A stretch of 64,000 nucleotides of DNA from Actinospineispora spinosispora DSM 44797 (GTDB lineage: Bacteria > Actinomycetota > Actinomycetes > Mycobacteriales > Pseudonocardiaceae): assembly GCF_000429025.1 (NCBI RefSeq), contig NZ_AUBB01000038.1, positions 1 to 64,000 on the forward strand. The letters run 5' to 3'. Below, piece after piece: positions 18,146 to 25,770 of the stretch (positions are counted from its first letter, which is position 1; each line of letters starts with the position of its first letter). The notes below the pieces were generated by a model. It ran no database searches and was not told the origin of the DNA. It worked only from the letters and a program-made list of their open reading frames with translations. Made by a program: the position numbers and the translations under genes.

Positions 18146-18492
18146 GCGTGCCGGCCGTCGAGCCATGGCAGGTCTGGTGGATCCAGTTCAACCCTCAGCT
18201 CGGCCGCGAACAGGCAGGCCGCAGGCCCGCCATCGTGGTCGGCACCGAACTGGCCTGCCAGATCCCGAACAACCTCACGATCGTCGTCCCCTGCACGCAC
18301 ACGGACCGAGGCCTGCCGTGGCAGCCGAGGATCACGCTGGGCACCGACCCGGGCGTCGCCATGTGCGACCAGATCAAGGCCATCGACGGCCGCCGACTCC
18401 ATAAGCAGCACACATGCGGCTCGATCACGGCCCCCGACGAACGCGAAGCCGTCACCCGCGCACTCCGCGAACTCATCACGATCACGGCCTGA
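18142..18492 (+). CDS. MazF/PemK-family endoribonuclease toxin
   Basis: This 116-residue protein has the MazF-fold signature: WQVWWIQFNPQLGREQAGRR followed by PAIVVG, a central strand NLTIVVPCT, and MCDQIKAIDGRRL near the C-terminus, where the family has its conserved Asp-Gln/Lys strand. Proteins of this fold cleave RNA at short motifs unless bound by their antitoxin. The frame is open further upstream, but the GTG at 18142, overlapping the antitoxin stop, starts exactly at the conserved domain. It is transcribed with the upstream antitoxin. Confidence 0.87.
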   Translation: MSVPAVEPWQVWWIQFNPQLGREQAGRRPAIVVGTELACQIPNNLTIVVPCTHTDRGLPWQPRITLGTDPGVAMCDQIKAIDGRRLHKQHTCGSITAPDEREAVTRALRELITITA

Positions 18493-18504
18493 CCCCCACT
18501 CCCG

Positions 18505-18561
18505 CTGGCACGAATGTGGCTTTAGGGACGTTCAACGTCCCTAAAGCCACATTCGTGCCAG
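18505..18561. terminator. 57-bp perfect palindrome between convergent genes
   Basis: Two identical inverted 28-base arms (18505-18532 and 18534-18561) flank a single C. It lies 12 bases after the toxin stop and 12 bases before the SOD stop. It does not share the GTGAGTG core of the other elements. A bidirectional terminator is the simplest role; its length and perfection are exceptional. Confidence 0.8.
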
Positions 18562-18573
18562 GGTGGGGGCGGG

Positions 18574-19200
18574 TTAGGCGGGGGTGTAGAGGGTGGCGGC
18601 CGTGGTGCGGGCCGTGGTGAAGCGGGTTGATGCGTCGGACCAGTTGACCACGTTCCACCAGGCCTTCACGTAGTCCGGCTTCACGTTGCGGTACTGCAGG
18701 TAGAAGGCGTGCTCCCACATGTCGAGCATGACCAGCGGGACCTGCCCGGCCGGCAGGTTCGCCTGCTGGTCGTAGAGCTGGTGGACCAGCAGCCGCGAGC
18801 CGAACGCGTCCCAGGCGAGGATCGCCCACCCGGAGCCCTGGATGGTGGTCGCCACCGCGCTGAAGTGCGCCCGGAACGCGTCGAACGAACCGAACGCGTC
18901 GTCGATCGCGGCGGCCAGCTCGCCGGTGGGCTTGTCGCCGCCGTCCGGGGACAGGTTGCGCCAGAAGATCGAATGGTTGGCGTGGCCGCCCAGGTTGAAC
19001 GCCAGGGTCTTCTCCAGCCCGACGATCGCGTCGAACGAACCGGTCTCCCGGGCCTCGGCGAGCTTCTCCAGCGTCGCGTTGGCGCCGGTCACGTACGCCT
19101 GGTGGTGCTTGTCGTGGTGCAGCTGCATGATCTCGCCCGCGATGTGCGGGGCGAGTGCGCCGTAGTCGTAGGGCAGGTCGGGCAGTACGTAGTCGCTCAA
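18574..19200 (-). CDS. sodA: Superoxide dismutase (Mn/Fe family)
   Basis: This 208-residue cytoplasmic enzyme dismutates superoxide to hydrogen peroxide and oxygen. All four metal ligands are present by alignment to the family: His28 in QLHHDKHH, His76 in [10 protein letters not shown], and Asp160 and His164 in DMWEHAFY. The N-terminus [15 protein letters not shown] is the typical actinobacterial one. The TTG start at 19200 follows GGAGG. Whether the metal is Mn or Fe cannot be settled with certainty from the sequence. The gene stands alone, convergent with the toxin-antitoxin pair. Confidence 0.96.
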   Translation of the reverse strand: MSDYVLPDLPYDYGALAPHIAGEIMQLHHDKHHQAYVTGANATLEKLAEARETGSFDAIVGLEKTLAFNLGGHANHSIFWRNLSPDGGDKPTGELAAAIDDAFGSFDAFRAHFSAVATTIQGSGWAILAWDAFGSRLLVHQLYDQQANLPAGQVPLVMLDMWEHAFYLQYRNVKPDYVKAWWNVVNWSDASTRFTTARTTAATLYTPA

Positions 19201-19327
19201 GGGAGCCGTCCTCCGGGTCAGCCGCCGCGGGCCGCGGCGGTCACCGGCCCGACGCTCGTCCCTGAACAGCGGTTGAGGTCAACCCCGACGTGACCCAGCT
19301 AACCGTGGGTGCGGGCCGACCGTGCTG

Positions 19328-19582
19328 TCAGAGCCACTGCACGACCAGCAGATGCACCTCGCGGTCGCGTTCCATCACCAGGTATGTGATGGCGCCTTCA
19401 CCAGCGGGGCCGAAGATCAGCTCACGCATGGGCGCATCCGGCCTGTTCTCGTTGTAAGGACGCCCGAGGCTCAACGGCGCGACCTCAAGAGCCGCGAGCG
19501 CCTCCGCGTAATGGATCAGCGCGGAGCCAGGTAGAACGTTGACCTGAGCATGTACCGCGTCGTCGGGGATGACCCGATACAC
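19328..19582 (-). CDS. RelE/ParE-like toxin candidate
   Basis: This 84-residue protein is encoded directly after a DUF6247-type gene; the GTG start follows that gene's TAG without a gap. It starts YRVIPDD, has a helical segment ALIHYAEALAALEVAP, and ends in strands (ELIFGPAGEG, ITYLVMERDREVHLLVVQWL). This matches the helix-then-sheet pattern of ParE/RelE toxins. Catalytic residues cannot be assigned with confidence. The pairing with DUF6247, a family often found as the upstream partner of such small proteins, supports a type II toxin-antitoxin role. Confidence 0.65.
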   Translation of the reverse strand: MYRVIPDDAVHAQVNVLPGSALIHYAEALAALEVAPLSLGRPYNENRPDAPMRELIFGPAGEGAITYLVMERDREVHLLVVQWL

Positions 19583-19930
19583 CTATCTGCCGAGCTTCCT
19601 ATTGATCAGAGCTAGGTGATCTTCCAGCGGCACTGCGTCGGGGTTCTTGCCTGTCCGCAGGATCTCGGCTGCCTTGTCCAGCATTCGTCGATGCGCCTCG
19701 GGGCCCTGCTTTTGGGTCATCCATGCGATGCGGTGGTAGTTGCGCAGCACGTCGAGCACGCGGTTCAGGTCGAGTGTCTGAGAAGCCTCGGTCAGCGCCT
19801 GCTGGTAGGCCTGCTCGAACTCGGCGCGTTCCTCATCGATCAACGCGTCCCGGATGGCCGCGGGCGACGTTCCCGGGGGTAACGCGGGAACCGGCGAAGC
19901 GCCGTAGGGATTTCCAGCAGCCGCTGTCAT
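19583..19930 (-). CDS. DUF6247-family protein (probable antitoxin)
   Basis: This 115-residue protein matches the actinobacterial DUF6247 pattern: LPPGTSPAAIRDALIDEERA, then FEQAYQQALTEASQTLDL and a helical C-terminus with LNRVLDVLRNYHRIAW. Family members are usually annotated as unknown and lie next to small RelE-like proteins, as here. No ribosome binding site is close to the ATG; a TATCGT -10-like box (19937-19942) lies six bases upstream, so the transcript is probably leaderless. It is likely the antitoxin and repressor of the pair. Confidence 0.75.
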   Translation of the reverse strand: MTAAAGNPYGASPVPALPPGTSPAAIRDALIDEERAEFEQAYQQALTEASQTLDLNRVLDVLRNYHRIAWMTQKQGPEAHRRMLDKAAEILRTGKNPDAVPLEDHLALINRKLGR

Positions 19931-19936
19931 GACGCA

Positions 19937-19942
19937 ACGATA
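19937..19942 (-). promoter_or_regulatory. -10 box for a leaderless DUF6247 transcript
   Basis: On the minus strand TATCGT ends six bases before the ATG at 19930. The spacing fits transcription starting at the start codon. Confidence 0.4.
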
Positions 19943-19975
19943 GCCACCCCTCTGTGCTTCGTCACGGGAGCCGAG

Positions 19976-20158
19976 TTAGTGACGCGCGGTCGTGAGGAAG
20001 GTCTGCCACTGGGTGGGGGTGAAGGTGAGAGTGGGGCTGGTGGTGCCGATCTTGCTGTCGCGGAGCAGGACCGAGCCGTTCGGTAGGACCGCCACCTCGA
20101 CGCACTGGTTGTCGGGTGGCCGGGCAGCGGTGGTGTGCGCGGGCTGCGCCAGTAGGGC
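19976..20158 (-). pseudogene. DUF397-domain gene remnant
   Basis: The frame encodes DNQCVEVAVLPNG, then VLLRDSKIG and LTFTPTQWQTFLTTARH, the hallmark of DUF397 proteins, which in actinobacteria are small partners of XRE regulators. The conserved N-terminal Trp/Ser segment is missing. The frame has no ATG or upstream GTG and is closed by a TGA at 20159-20161, while a neighbouring frame continues upstream. It looks frameshifted or truncated. No XRE partner gene lies nearby. Confidence 0.65.
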
Positions 20159-20241
20159 TCATGGGTGACTTCGCAGGCCAGCCATGCGAAGTCCCTACCG
20201 CGTCGGCGCACTGACCCCAAACGTCCCAGAGGTCCCACTTT

Positions 20242-20300
20242 GCGCACCTTCGTGCTGTGTCGCACATGTCCGGACGTGTGCAACACAGCACGAAGGTGTG
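20242..20300. repeat. Near-perfect long palindrome
   Basis: Arms of about 29 bases meet at GTCCGGAC (around 20267-20274). They start CGCACCTTCGTGCTGTGT and are matched at the other end by ACACAGCACGAAGGTGTG, with about three mismatches. It lies in a gene-poor stretch between the DUF397 remnant and the small secreted protein. It could be a terminator or a remnant of a palindromic mobile element. Confidence 0.7.
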
Positions 20301-20373
20301 CACAGCCGCCCGGGGGGCGCCCGCGGGCCTTTGTGCGGCGTGTACTCGGTCTGTGCGAGCTGGGGCGCGCAGA

Positions 20374-20379
20374 TAAGAT
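20374..20379 (+). promoter_or_regulatory. -10 box for a leaderless transcript of the small secreted protein
   Basis: TAAGAT ends six bases before the GTG at 20386, and no ribosome binding site is present. This is the spacing of leaderless actinobacterial genes. Confidence 0.45.
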
Positions 20380-20385
20380 CTTGAG

Positions 20386-20697
20386 GTGGATCTCAAGCGG
20401 TTCGGTGTGCTCTCCGTCGTGACTGTGCTGACCTGGGGTTTCACCTCGCTGGGGCTGGTCGCCAATGCGGCGCCGACCGGGCCCAAGTGTGCGATCACCT
20501 CGGTCGACCGGTCACGCGCCTCCGCGACCTGCCCGCCGACCGCGCCGCGCCACCGCATCGTGGCGACCTGTACGCAGCGTGATCCGAACGGCCGGCGTAC
20601 GAGCTCCGCGACGAAGGGCCCGTGGGTGACGGGCGCCCAGCCTGCCGAGCTGAACTGCGGCGCGGGCCACCACGTCAACACGCACGTCGAGTACTGA
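20386..20697 (+). CDS. Small secreted protein of unknown function
   Basis: This 103-residue protein has an N-terminal signal peptide: a basic start (LKRF), a hydrophobic core (VLSVVTVLTWGFTSLGLV) and a likely cleavage after ANAA. The mature part of about 75 residues has four cysteines (in PKCAI, ATCPP, ATCTQ and LNCGAG), so two disulfides are plausible outside the cell. It is not recognised beyond this. The GTG start is supported by the signal peptide and a nearby -10-like box rather than by a ribosome binding site. Confidence 0.62.
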   Translation: MDLKRFGVLSVVTVLTWGFTSLGLVANAAPTGPKCAITSVDRSRASATCPPTAPRHRIVATCTQRDPNGRRTSSATKGPWVTGAQPAELNCGAGHHVNTHVEY

Positions 20698-20863
20698 GTT
20701 TCGTCCCACACAGCGAGGCCCGACCCCGGTAACGGATCGCTGACCGACCCAGCGAGCTGTAACCGCGTGCGGCGCACGCTGGGCAAAGAGTTCCTGGAGA
20801 AGGCCACCGCTCGGACCGGACACTGGGCGAGAACCCTCCCAGGACGCACAGGCGGTGATCACG

Positions 20864-21169
20864 ATGAGTCATCGTGACGGCTGTATCCATCCCGGCGACA
20901 CGATCGCGTTCGTCGATACGCGCGGAACCACATGGTTCGGTCAGGCGCTGAGCGGCGTGCGTGACGCCGCGTGGCCGACGATCCGGGTGCGGATCGGCTC
21001 GATCGCCAGGGAGGTGCCGGCTCGGGACGTCACACCGTGGCCGGAGTCCCCGCCGCCCACCACATACCTACAGCCGGTGACCCACGTCGAGTCACGCCTG
21101 TGGGCTCGAGGGCTGGCGCGCAGACGCGGCGGCCTCCGCGAGGAGCGCGCGTTCGGGATAGCGTTATGA
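20864..21169 (+). CDS. Hypothetical protein
   Basis: This 101-residue protein is not recognised. The N-terminal half, GDTIAFVDTRGTTWFGQAL then IRVRIGSIAREVPARDVTPW, suggests a small beta-barrel. The C-terminal third is Arg-rich (RGLARRRGGLREE). The ATG at 20864 is eight bases from AGGCGG. An in-frame GTG nine bases upstream is an alternative start. The A/T-rich stretch after it (21170-21300) probably carries the promoter of the next gene. Confidence 0.5.
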   Translation: MSHRDGCIHPGDTIAFVDTRGTTWFGQALSGVRDAAWPTIRVRIGSIAREVPARDVTPWPESPPPTTYLQPVTHVESRLWARGLARRRGGLREERAFGIAL

Positions 21170-21324
21170 ATTGTAAAACCAGCAGTGGTAAGTTTTCAGG
21201 CGGGTAATTATTCGCGCTAATGCGAACGTAGTGTGACGATATCGCCCGACCGGTGTGAAAGTTTCCGTCACTTACCCTCCTCGCATCCCCGTAATCACGT
21301 CCCGCCCTGATGAGGATGCGCTCA

Positions 21325-22356
21325 GTGAAGATTGCTCGCTCGATCCGTCGTTGTGCCGTTGTCGGATCAATTCTGTTGATCAGCGGAATGATCGTTTCCA
21401 CACCCGCGTGGGCTGACGAACAGGCATCCTGCCAGGAAGTTTCCGTACCGGTCGCGGTCGCCGGCGATGCGCACGCCCGGATCGCCGGGTCGCTCTGCCT
21501 GCCTGAGGAACGGGTCGATGCCATTCAGGTTCTCGTTCCCGGGGCGACCTACAATCGAATATACTGGGATTTCCCTGAGAGGTCCTACGCGCGCTATGCC
21601 CAGGATCACGGACAGGCGACGTTAGCGATGGATCGATTGGACACCGGGCGTTCCACCCAGGTCGATCCGCAATTGGTGACGGTCCAGGCGGACGCGTCCT
21701 CGATTCATCAGGTGATCGACGCGCTGCGTGCCGGAAAGGTCGGCGGGCAGCGGTTCTCGCGAGTGTTGCTCGCCGGTCATTCGCTGGGCTCGATCGTGGC
21801 GGTCGACGAGGCGGCCACCTATCACGACGTCGACGCGCTCGCGCTGACCGGATTCAGCCACTTCCCCCGGGCGAGCTTCCTCGCGGCGGTGCCGGTGATC
21901 CTCAAACCGACCCAGACCGATGGCGACCCCAGGCTGGCGAATCGCCCCGTCGGCGAGCTGACGATCGACGGGCCCGATCGGAAGAAGTCGTTCTACGCGC
22001 CCGACGACGCCGACCCCAAGGTCGTCGCGACGGACGCCGCCACGAAGGACACCTTGACGGCCAACGAGCTGACCTCGTTCCCGACCTACCAGCTGGACAT
22101 GAACCGGGTCACCGCGCCGACCCTGATCGCGGTCGGCAACAAGGACGCCGCCTTCGGCTGCGGACCGGCCGTCGTCACGCTCGCCGACTGCTCGAACCAG
22201 CAGGTCCTGCGCACCAGTGAACAGCCCTACTTCACGAACGCCAGAACCCTGGACACCTACGTCCAGCAGGGTTCAGGCCACGACCTGAACCTCTCCAACC
22301 ACTACCGGCAGTGGTTCGACGCCCTGTCCACCTGGGCCGCGCACCACTCGCACTGA
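21325..22356 (+). CDS. Secreted alpha/beta hydrolase
   Basis: This 343-residue exported protein has a classical signal peptide (KIARSIRR, hydrophobic VVGSILLISGMIVS, cleavage after PAWA). The mature part has an alpha/beta hydrolase core with nucleophile motif GHSLGS and a late histidine in GSGHDLNLSNHY. PTLIAVGNKD is the strand that usually carries the acid. Cysteines in QASCQEV, GSLCLPE, FGCGPA and LADCSN may form disulfides. The GTG at 21325 is eight bases after GAGGA and gives the best signal peptide; a longer frame from 21310 is less likely. The substrate is unknown: lipase/esterase-like or peptidase-like are both possible. Confidence 0.85.
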   Translation: MKIARSIRRCAVVGSILLISGMIVSTPAWADEQASCQEVSVPVAVAGDAHARIAGSLCLPEERVDAIQVLVPGATYNRIYWDFPERSYARYAQDHGQATLAMDRLDTGRSTQVDPQLVTVQADASSIHQVIDALRAGKVGGQRFSRVLLAGHSLGSIVAVDEAATYHDVDALALTGFSHFPRASFLAAVPVILKPTQTDGDPRLANRPVGELTIDGPDRKKSFYAPDDADPKVVATDAATKDTLTANELTSFPTYQLDMNRVTAPTLIAVGNKDAAFGCGPAVVTLADCSNQQVLRTSEQPYFTNARTLDTYVQQGSGHDLNLSNHYRQWFDALSTWAAHHSH

Positions 22357-22362
22357 ACAGCC

Positions 22363-22402
22363 GTGAGTGTTCTGGGTTGCCATAGCAACCCAGAACACTC
22401 AC
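22363..22402. terminator. GTGAGTG-type palindrome between convergent genes
   Basis: Perfect 18-base arms (22363-22380 and 22385-22402) flank CATA. The element lies between the secreted hydrolase stop and the MHS transporter stop. It belongs to the same family as the element at 4441. Confidence 0.8.
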
Positions 22403-22411
22403 GGGTCGTTC

Positions 22412-23743
22412 CTAGTGGGGGCGGGTCGACAGGGGTTGCGGGTGCACCGGGGCGTCGTCGGCCAGGTCGGCGTGCGCGGTTTCGGGTGCGGCCTTCAGCG
22501 CGATCAGGGTCAGGGCGAGCATCGCCACCACGTAGACCGAGACCGCGTAGACCGTGCCGAACTGGGCGACCAGCGCGATCGACACGATCGGCGCGATACC
22601 GCCGCTGATCACCCCGGCGAGCTGGTAGCCGGCGGCGCCGGAGAACCGCAGCTTCGTCGCGAACAGCTCCGCCACGAACGAGGCCTGCGGGCCGTACATG
22701 CAGGCGTGGGTGATCAACGCGACGATCGTGGCCAGGACGATCACCACGGTCGACTTGGTGTCCAGCAGCGGGAAGAAGGCGAACGACCAGAGCGCCGCGC
22801 TGACCGCGCCGATCGCGTAGACGGGGCGGCGGCCGTAGCGGTCGGACAGCGAACCGAACAGCGGGATGAGCGGGATCTGCACGGCTGAGGCGATCAGTAC
22901 GGCGTTCAGGCCGACGCTCTTGCTGATCCCGAGCGCGGTGCTCAGGTACACCAGGATGTAGGAGGTGAAGGTGTAGAAGGCGACGTCGGTGCCGATCCGC
23001 AGGCCCATCGACACGAGCAGCCCGCGCGGGTGGTTGCGGATCACCTCGAGCAGCGGCAGCTTGACCTTCTCACCCTTGTTCTCGACCTCGGTGAACAGCG
23101 GGCTCTCCGCGATCGTGCGCCGGATCCACAGCCCGACCAGCATCAGCACGCCGGACAGCAGGAAGCCGATCCGCCAGCCCCAGGACAGGAACGCCTCCTC
23201 GGGCAGCACCGCGGACAGCACGCCGAGCACCCCGGCGGCGGCCAGGTTGCCCATCGGCACGCCGACCTGCGGCCAGCTCGCGTTGAAGCCGCGCCGCTTC
23301 GGGTCGCCGTGCTCCAGAGTCATCAGCACCGCGCCGCCCCACTCGCCGCCGAGCCCGATGCCCTGGACGAACCGCAGCACGGCGAGCAGGATCGGCGCCG
23401 CGACGCCGATCGTGGTGAACCCGGGAAGGCAGCCGATGAGGAACGTCGCGCCGCCCATCATCAGCAGGGTGGTGATCAGTACCTGCTTGCGGCCGACCCG
23501 GTCACCGATATGACCGAAGATGATGCCGCCGAGCGGGCGTGCCACGAAGCCGACGGCGGCGGTGGTGAACGCCAGCAGCGTCCCGGCGACCGGGCTGAAC
23601 GAGGGGAAGAACAGCTTGTTGAACACCACCGCGGAGGCGGCGGCGTAGAGGAAGAAGTCGTACCACTCCAGCGAGGTGCCGACCAGCGCGGCGGCGAGGA
23701 CCTTGCGTGGAGCGCTGGGCGTCCGGTGCTCGGTGTCGGTCAT
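22412..23743 (-). CDS. MHS-family (metabolite:H+ symporter) MFS transporter
   Basis: This 443-residue integral membrane protein has about twelve membrane segments. The start SLEWYDFFLYA and the loop motif GHIGDRVGRKQ, with a second GSLSDRYGRRPVY half-way, mark the sugar-porter-like MHS group (ProP/ShiA/KgtP relatives), which takes up small organic acids or amino acid derivatives with protons. Its ATG overlaps the pxpC stop (ATGA), so it is the last gene of the pxpB-pxpC operon. Uptake of 5-oxoproline or a related lactam is a reasonable inference. Confidence 0.93.
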   Translation of the reverse strand: MTDTEHRTPSAPRKVLAAALVGTSLEWYDFFLYAAASAVVFNKLFFPSFSPVAGTLLAFTTAAVGFVARPLGGIIFGHIGDRVGRKQVLITTLLMMGGATFLIGCLPGFTTIGVAAPILLAVLRFVQGIGLGGEWGGAVLMTLEHGDPKRRGFNASWPQVGVPMGNLAAAGVLGVLSAVLPEEAFLSWGWRIGFLLSGVLMLVGLWIRRTIAESPLFTEVENKGEKVKLPLLEVIRNHPRGLLVSMGLRIGTDVAFYTFTSYILVYLSTALGISKSVGLNAVLIASAVQIPLIPLFGSLSDRYGRRPVYAIGAVSAALWSFAFFPLLDTKSTVVIVLATIVALITHACMYGPQASFVAELFATKLRFSGAAGYQLAGVISGGIAPIVSIALVAQFGTVYAVSVYVVAMLALTLIALKAAPETAHADLADDAPVHPQPLSTRPH

Positions 23744-24726
23744 GGTTGCCTCTCGGTGGTGTCAGCGGAACGATCAAGGACGAATCGGAGTCGTTGTCCG
23801 GGTCTTGCGTGCGCGGCGATCCACAGGTCGTCGGGGTGCACGACGCCGATGACCGGGTAGCCGCCGGTGACCGGGTGGTCGGCGAGGAACAGGATCGGCT
23901 GGCCCGCCGGCGGCACCTGCAGGGCGCCTTCGACGGTGGGCTCCGGCGGCAGCTCCCGGACGTGGCGGTGGCGCAGGGCCGGTCCGGCGAGCCGGATGCC
24001 GATCCGGTTGCTCTGCGCGGTGACCTCGTAGCCGTCGCGCGCGCACAGTGTGGCCAGCGCGTCGTCGACGAACCAGTGATCGCGCGGGCCGGGCAGCACC
24101 CGCAGCACCGGCCGGTCCGGGTACGCACGCTGCGGGGCGAGGTCGACGTTCGGGTACTCGGCGGTCTGCGTGCCGATCCGCAACATCGAACCCGGTTCGA
24201 GCGGCGCGGGGCCGAGCCCGGCGAGGGTGTCGGTGGCGCGCGCACCGAGCACCAGCGGCACCGCGATGCCGCCGCGCACCGCCAGGTAGGTGCGCATTCC
24301 CTCGGTCGGCATGCCCAGCCGCAGCTCGGTGCCTGCGTAGACGTGCATCGGCGTGTACATCCCGACGCCTCTGCTGGCGCCGCCGGTCACCGTCATCGGG
24401 CAGGGGGCTCCGGTGACCGCGATCAGCGCGGCGCGGGTGAAGCGGACGGTCAGGCCGCCGAACGTGGCTTCGATCGCCGCGTTGTTCTCCGGGTTGCCGA
24501 CCAGTCGGTTGGCCAGCCGCAGGCTGTGCCGGTCGACCGCGCCCGAGGCGCCGACGCCGAGCTCGGCGAGGCCGGGGCGGCCGACGTCCTGGATGGTGGC
24601 CGACGGCCCGGTGGCCAGAACCTCCATGCAGGGCGGGCGGGACGCCCACAGGTCGAGCCGGTAGTCGGCCGGCAGGCGGTTGTCGTCGTTCGGCTCGCTG
24701 ATCGGAGGGCTGATCGACACGGTCAT
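23740..24726 (-). CDS. pxpC: 5-oxoprolinase subunit C (biotin-dependent carboxyltransferase-like, KipA/PxpC)
   Basis: This 328-residue subunit works with PxpA and PxpB to open 5-oxoproline to glutamate at the expense of ATP. The family signature is clear: VLATGPSATIQDVGRPG, GVGASGAVDRHS, RLANRLVGNPENNAAIE, and later ILFLADHPVTGGYPVIGVV. The ATG at 24726 overlaps the pxpB stop (ATGA). The frame is open 24 codons further upstream, but that part is inside pxpB. Confidence 0.93.
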   Translation of the reverse strand: MTVSISPPISEPNDDNRLPADYRLDLWASRPPCMEVLATGPSATIQDVGRPGLAELGVGASGAVDRHSLRLANRLVGNPENNAAIEATFGGLTVRFTRAALIAVTGAPCPMTVTGGASRGVGMYTPMHVYAGTELRLGMPTEGMRTYLAVRGGIAVPLVLGARATDTLAGLGPAPLEPGSMLRIGTQTAEYPNVDLAPQRAYPDRPVLRVLPGPRDHWFVDDALATLCARDGYEVTAQSNRIGIRLAGPALRHRHVRELPPEPTVEGALQVPPAGQPILFLADHPVTGGYPVIGVVHPDDLWIAAHARPGQRLRFVLDRSADTTERQP

Positions 24727-25337
24727 CGGCGCACCGCCTCGAACCGCACCGGTGTACCGGGGGCGAGTAGCGCGGGCGGGTCCCGCCGCAGGTCCCACAC
24801 GGTCAGGTCGCTGGTGCCGATCACCCGCCAGCCGCCGGGCGACGAGCGGGGGTAGACGCCGGTGTACTCGTCGGCCAGCGCGACCGAACCGGCCGGAACC
24901 GAGGTGCGCGGTGTGCTCTTGCGCGGCAGGTGCAGCTTCGGGTCGAGGCCGGTCAGGTAGCCGAAGCCGGGGGAGAAGCCGCAGAACGCGACGGTGTAGG
25001 TGGCCCCGGTGTGCCGGGCGACGACCTCGTCGGTGGACAGCCCGGTCGCGGTGGCGACCTCGTGCAGATCGAGCCCGTTGTAGCGAACCGGCACCACGAC
25101 CTCGGCGTGAGCATGATCGACACGGTCACCGAGTGGCAGCTCGGTGACCGTGTCGACCAGCCGGGTGAAGCTGGTCCGCGCTCGGTCGAAGCGGATCAGC
25201 AGTGTCCGAGCCGCGGGTACCAGCTCGAGCACGCCCTCGGGTCGGGCGGTCCGCAGCGAGGTGTGCAGCGAGACCACCTCGTTCCGGTCGGCCAGCTCGA
25301 CCAGAGCGCCGGTGTGGCCACAACGGAAGATGTCCAT
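24723..25337 (-). CDS. pxpB: 5-oxoprolinase subunit B (KipI/PxpB)
   Basis: This 204-residue protein, the partner of PxpC, has the family block FCGFSPGFGYLTGLD, the LPRKSTPRTSVPAGSVALAD segment and GGWRVIG. The ATG at 25337 begins at the conserved N-terminus MDIFRCGHTGALVEL. An ATG six codons upstream overlaps the preceding small gene and is less likely. It is cotranscribed with the 92-residue gene upstream and with pxpC and the transporter downstream. Confidence 0.92.
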   Translation of the reverse strand: MDIFRCGHTGALVELADRNEVVSLHTSLRTARPEGVLELVPAARTLLIRFDRARTSFTRLVDTVTELPLGDRVDHAHAEVVVPVRYNGLDLHEVATATGLSTDEVVARHTGATYTVAFCGFSPGFGYLTGLDPKLHLPRKSTPRTSVPAGSVALADEYTGVYPRSSPGGWRVIGTSDLTVWDLRRDPPALLAPGTPVRFEAVRR

Positions 25338-25345
25338 CGAGCTCG

Positions 25346-25624
25346 TCAGCAGCACTCGTCGACGGCGGCGAGCGCCTCGGTGCCGGCGGGGGTCAGGACC
25401 GCCCGGAGCACGTCACCGGTACGGGTGCCCGCGGTGATCAGACCGTTCGCCAGTAGCTGGTAGGCCGCGAGCTGGTCGCACGCGCCGCGCCAGTCGATCA
25501 GCAACCGGGGCAGCGGGCCGGGGGAGAGCTGGCAGCGACCGGCCGCGACCGCGATGAGCAGGGCCCGGTCCCGCCGGTTCAGCGCGGGGCGTTCCGTCGT
25601 CGTCGTTCGGGATGAGCTGGTCAT
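25346..25624 (-). CDS. Small winged-helix-like protein of the 5-oxoprolinase operon
   Basis: This 92-residue protein is the first gene of the pxpB-pxpC-transporter operon. The start has a GAGG ribosome binding site five bases upstream. The sequence looks like a small helical or winged-helix domain: DRALLIAVAAGRCQL, then DQLAAYQLLANGLIT, and VLRAVLTPAGTEALAAVDE, which resembles the wing and last helix of such domains. No family was recognised. A regulatory role is plausible but unproven. Confidence 0.65.
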   Translation of the reverse strand: MTSSSRTTTTERPALNRRDRALLIAVAAGRCQLSPGPLPRLLIDWRGACDQLAAYQLLANGLITAGTRTGDVLRAVLTPAGTEALAAVDECC

Positions 25625-25770
25625 GGCTACCTCGCTCGTGAAGAGTGTCGACCGTCACTGTGGAGGCAATGCTAGGGTATTGTTCAACGATTCTTCAAGG
25701 GGTTGGCCCTGCCATTCTCCCAAAGTTGCTAGACTCGCCTCCTGTCTGAACCGATGTACGGGAGGCTGGC
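25625..25770. promoter_or_regulatory. Divergent promoter region of the 5-oxoprolinase locus
   Basis: These 146 bases separate the minus-strand pxpB operon from the GntR-pxpA operon. ATTGTTCAACGATTCTTCAA (25679-25698) contains two TTCAA half-sites and is A/T-rich against its surroundings. It is a candidate GntR operator overlapping a promoter; no consensus could be proven. Confidence 0.45.

Noticed and set aside
19962-20849. 295-codon minus-strand ORF
   Set aside because: It crosses the DUF397 remnant and the small secreted protein in the wrong frame, with irregular composition and no motif.
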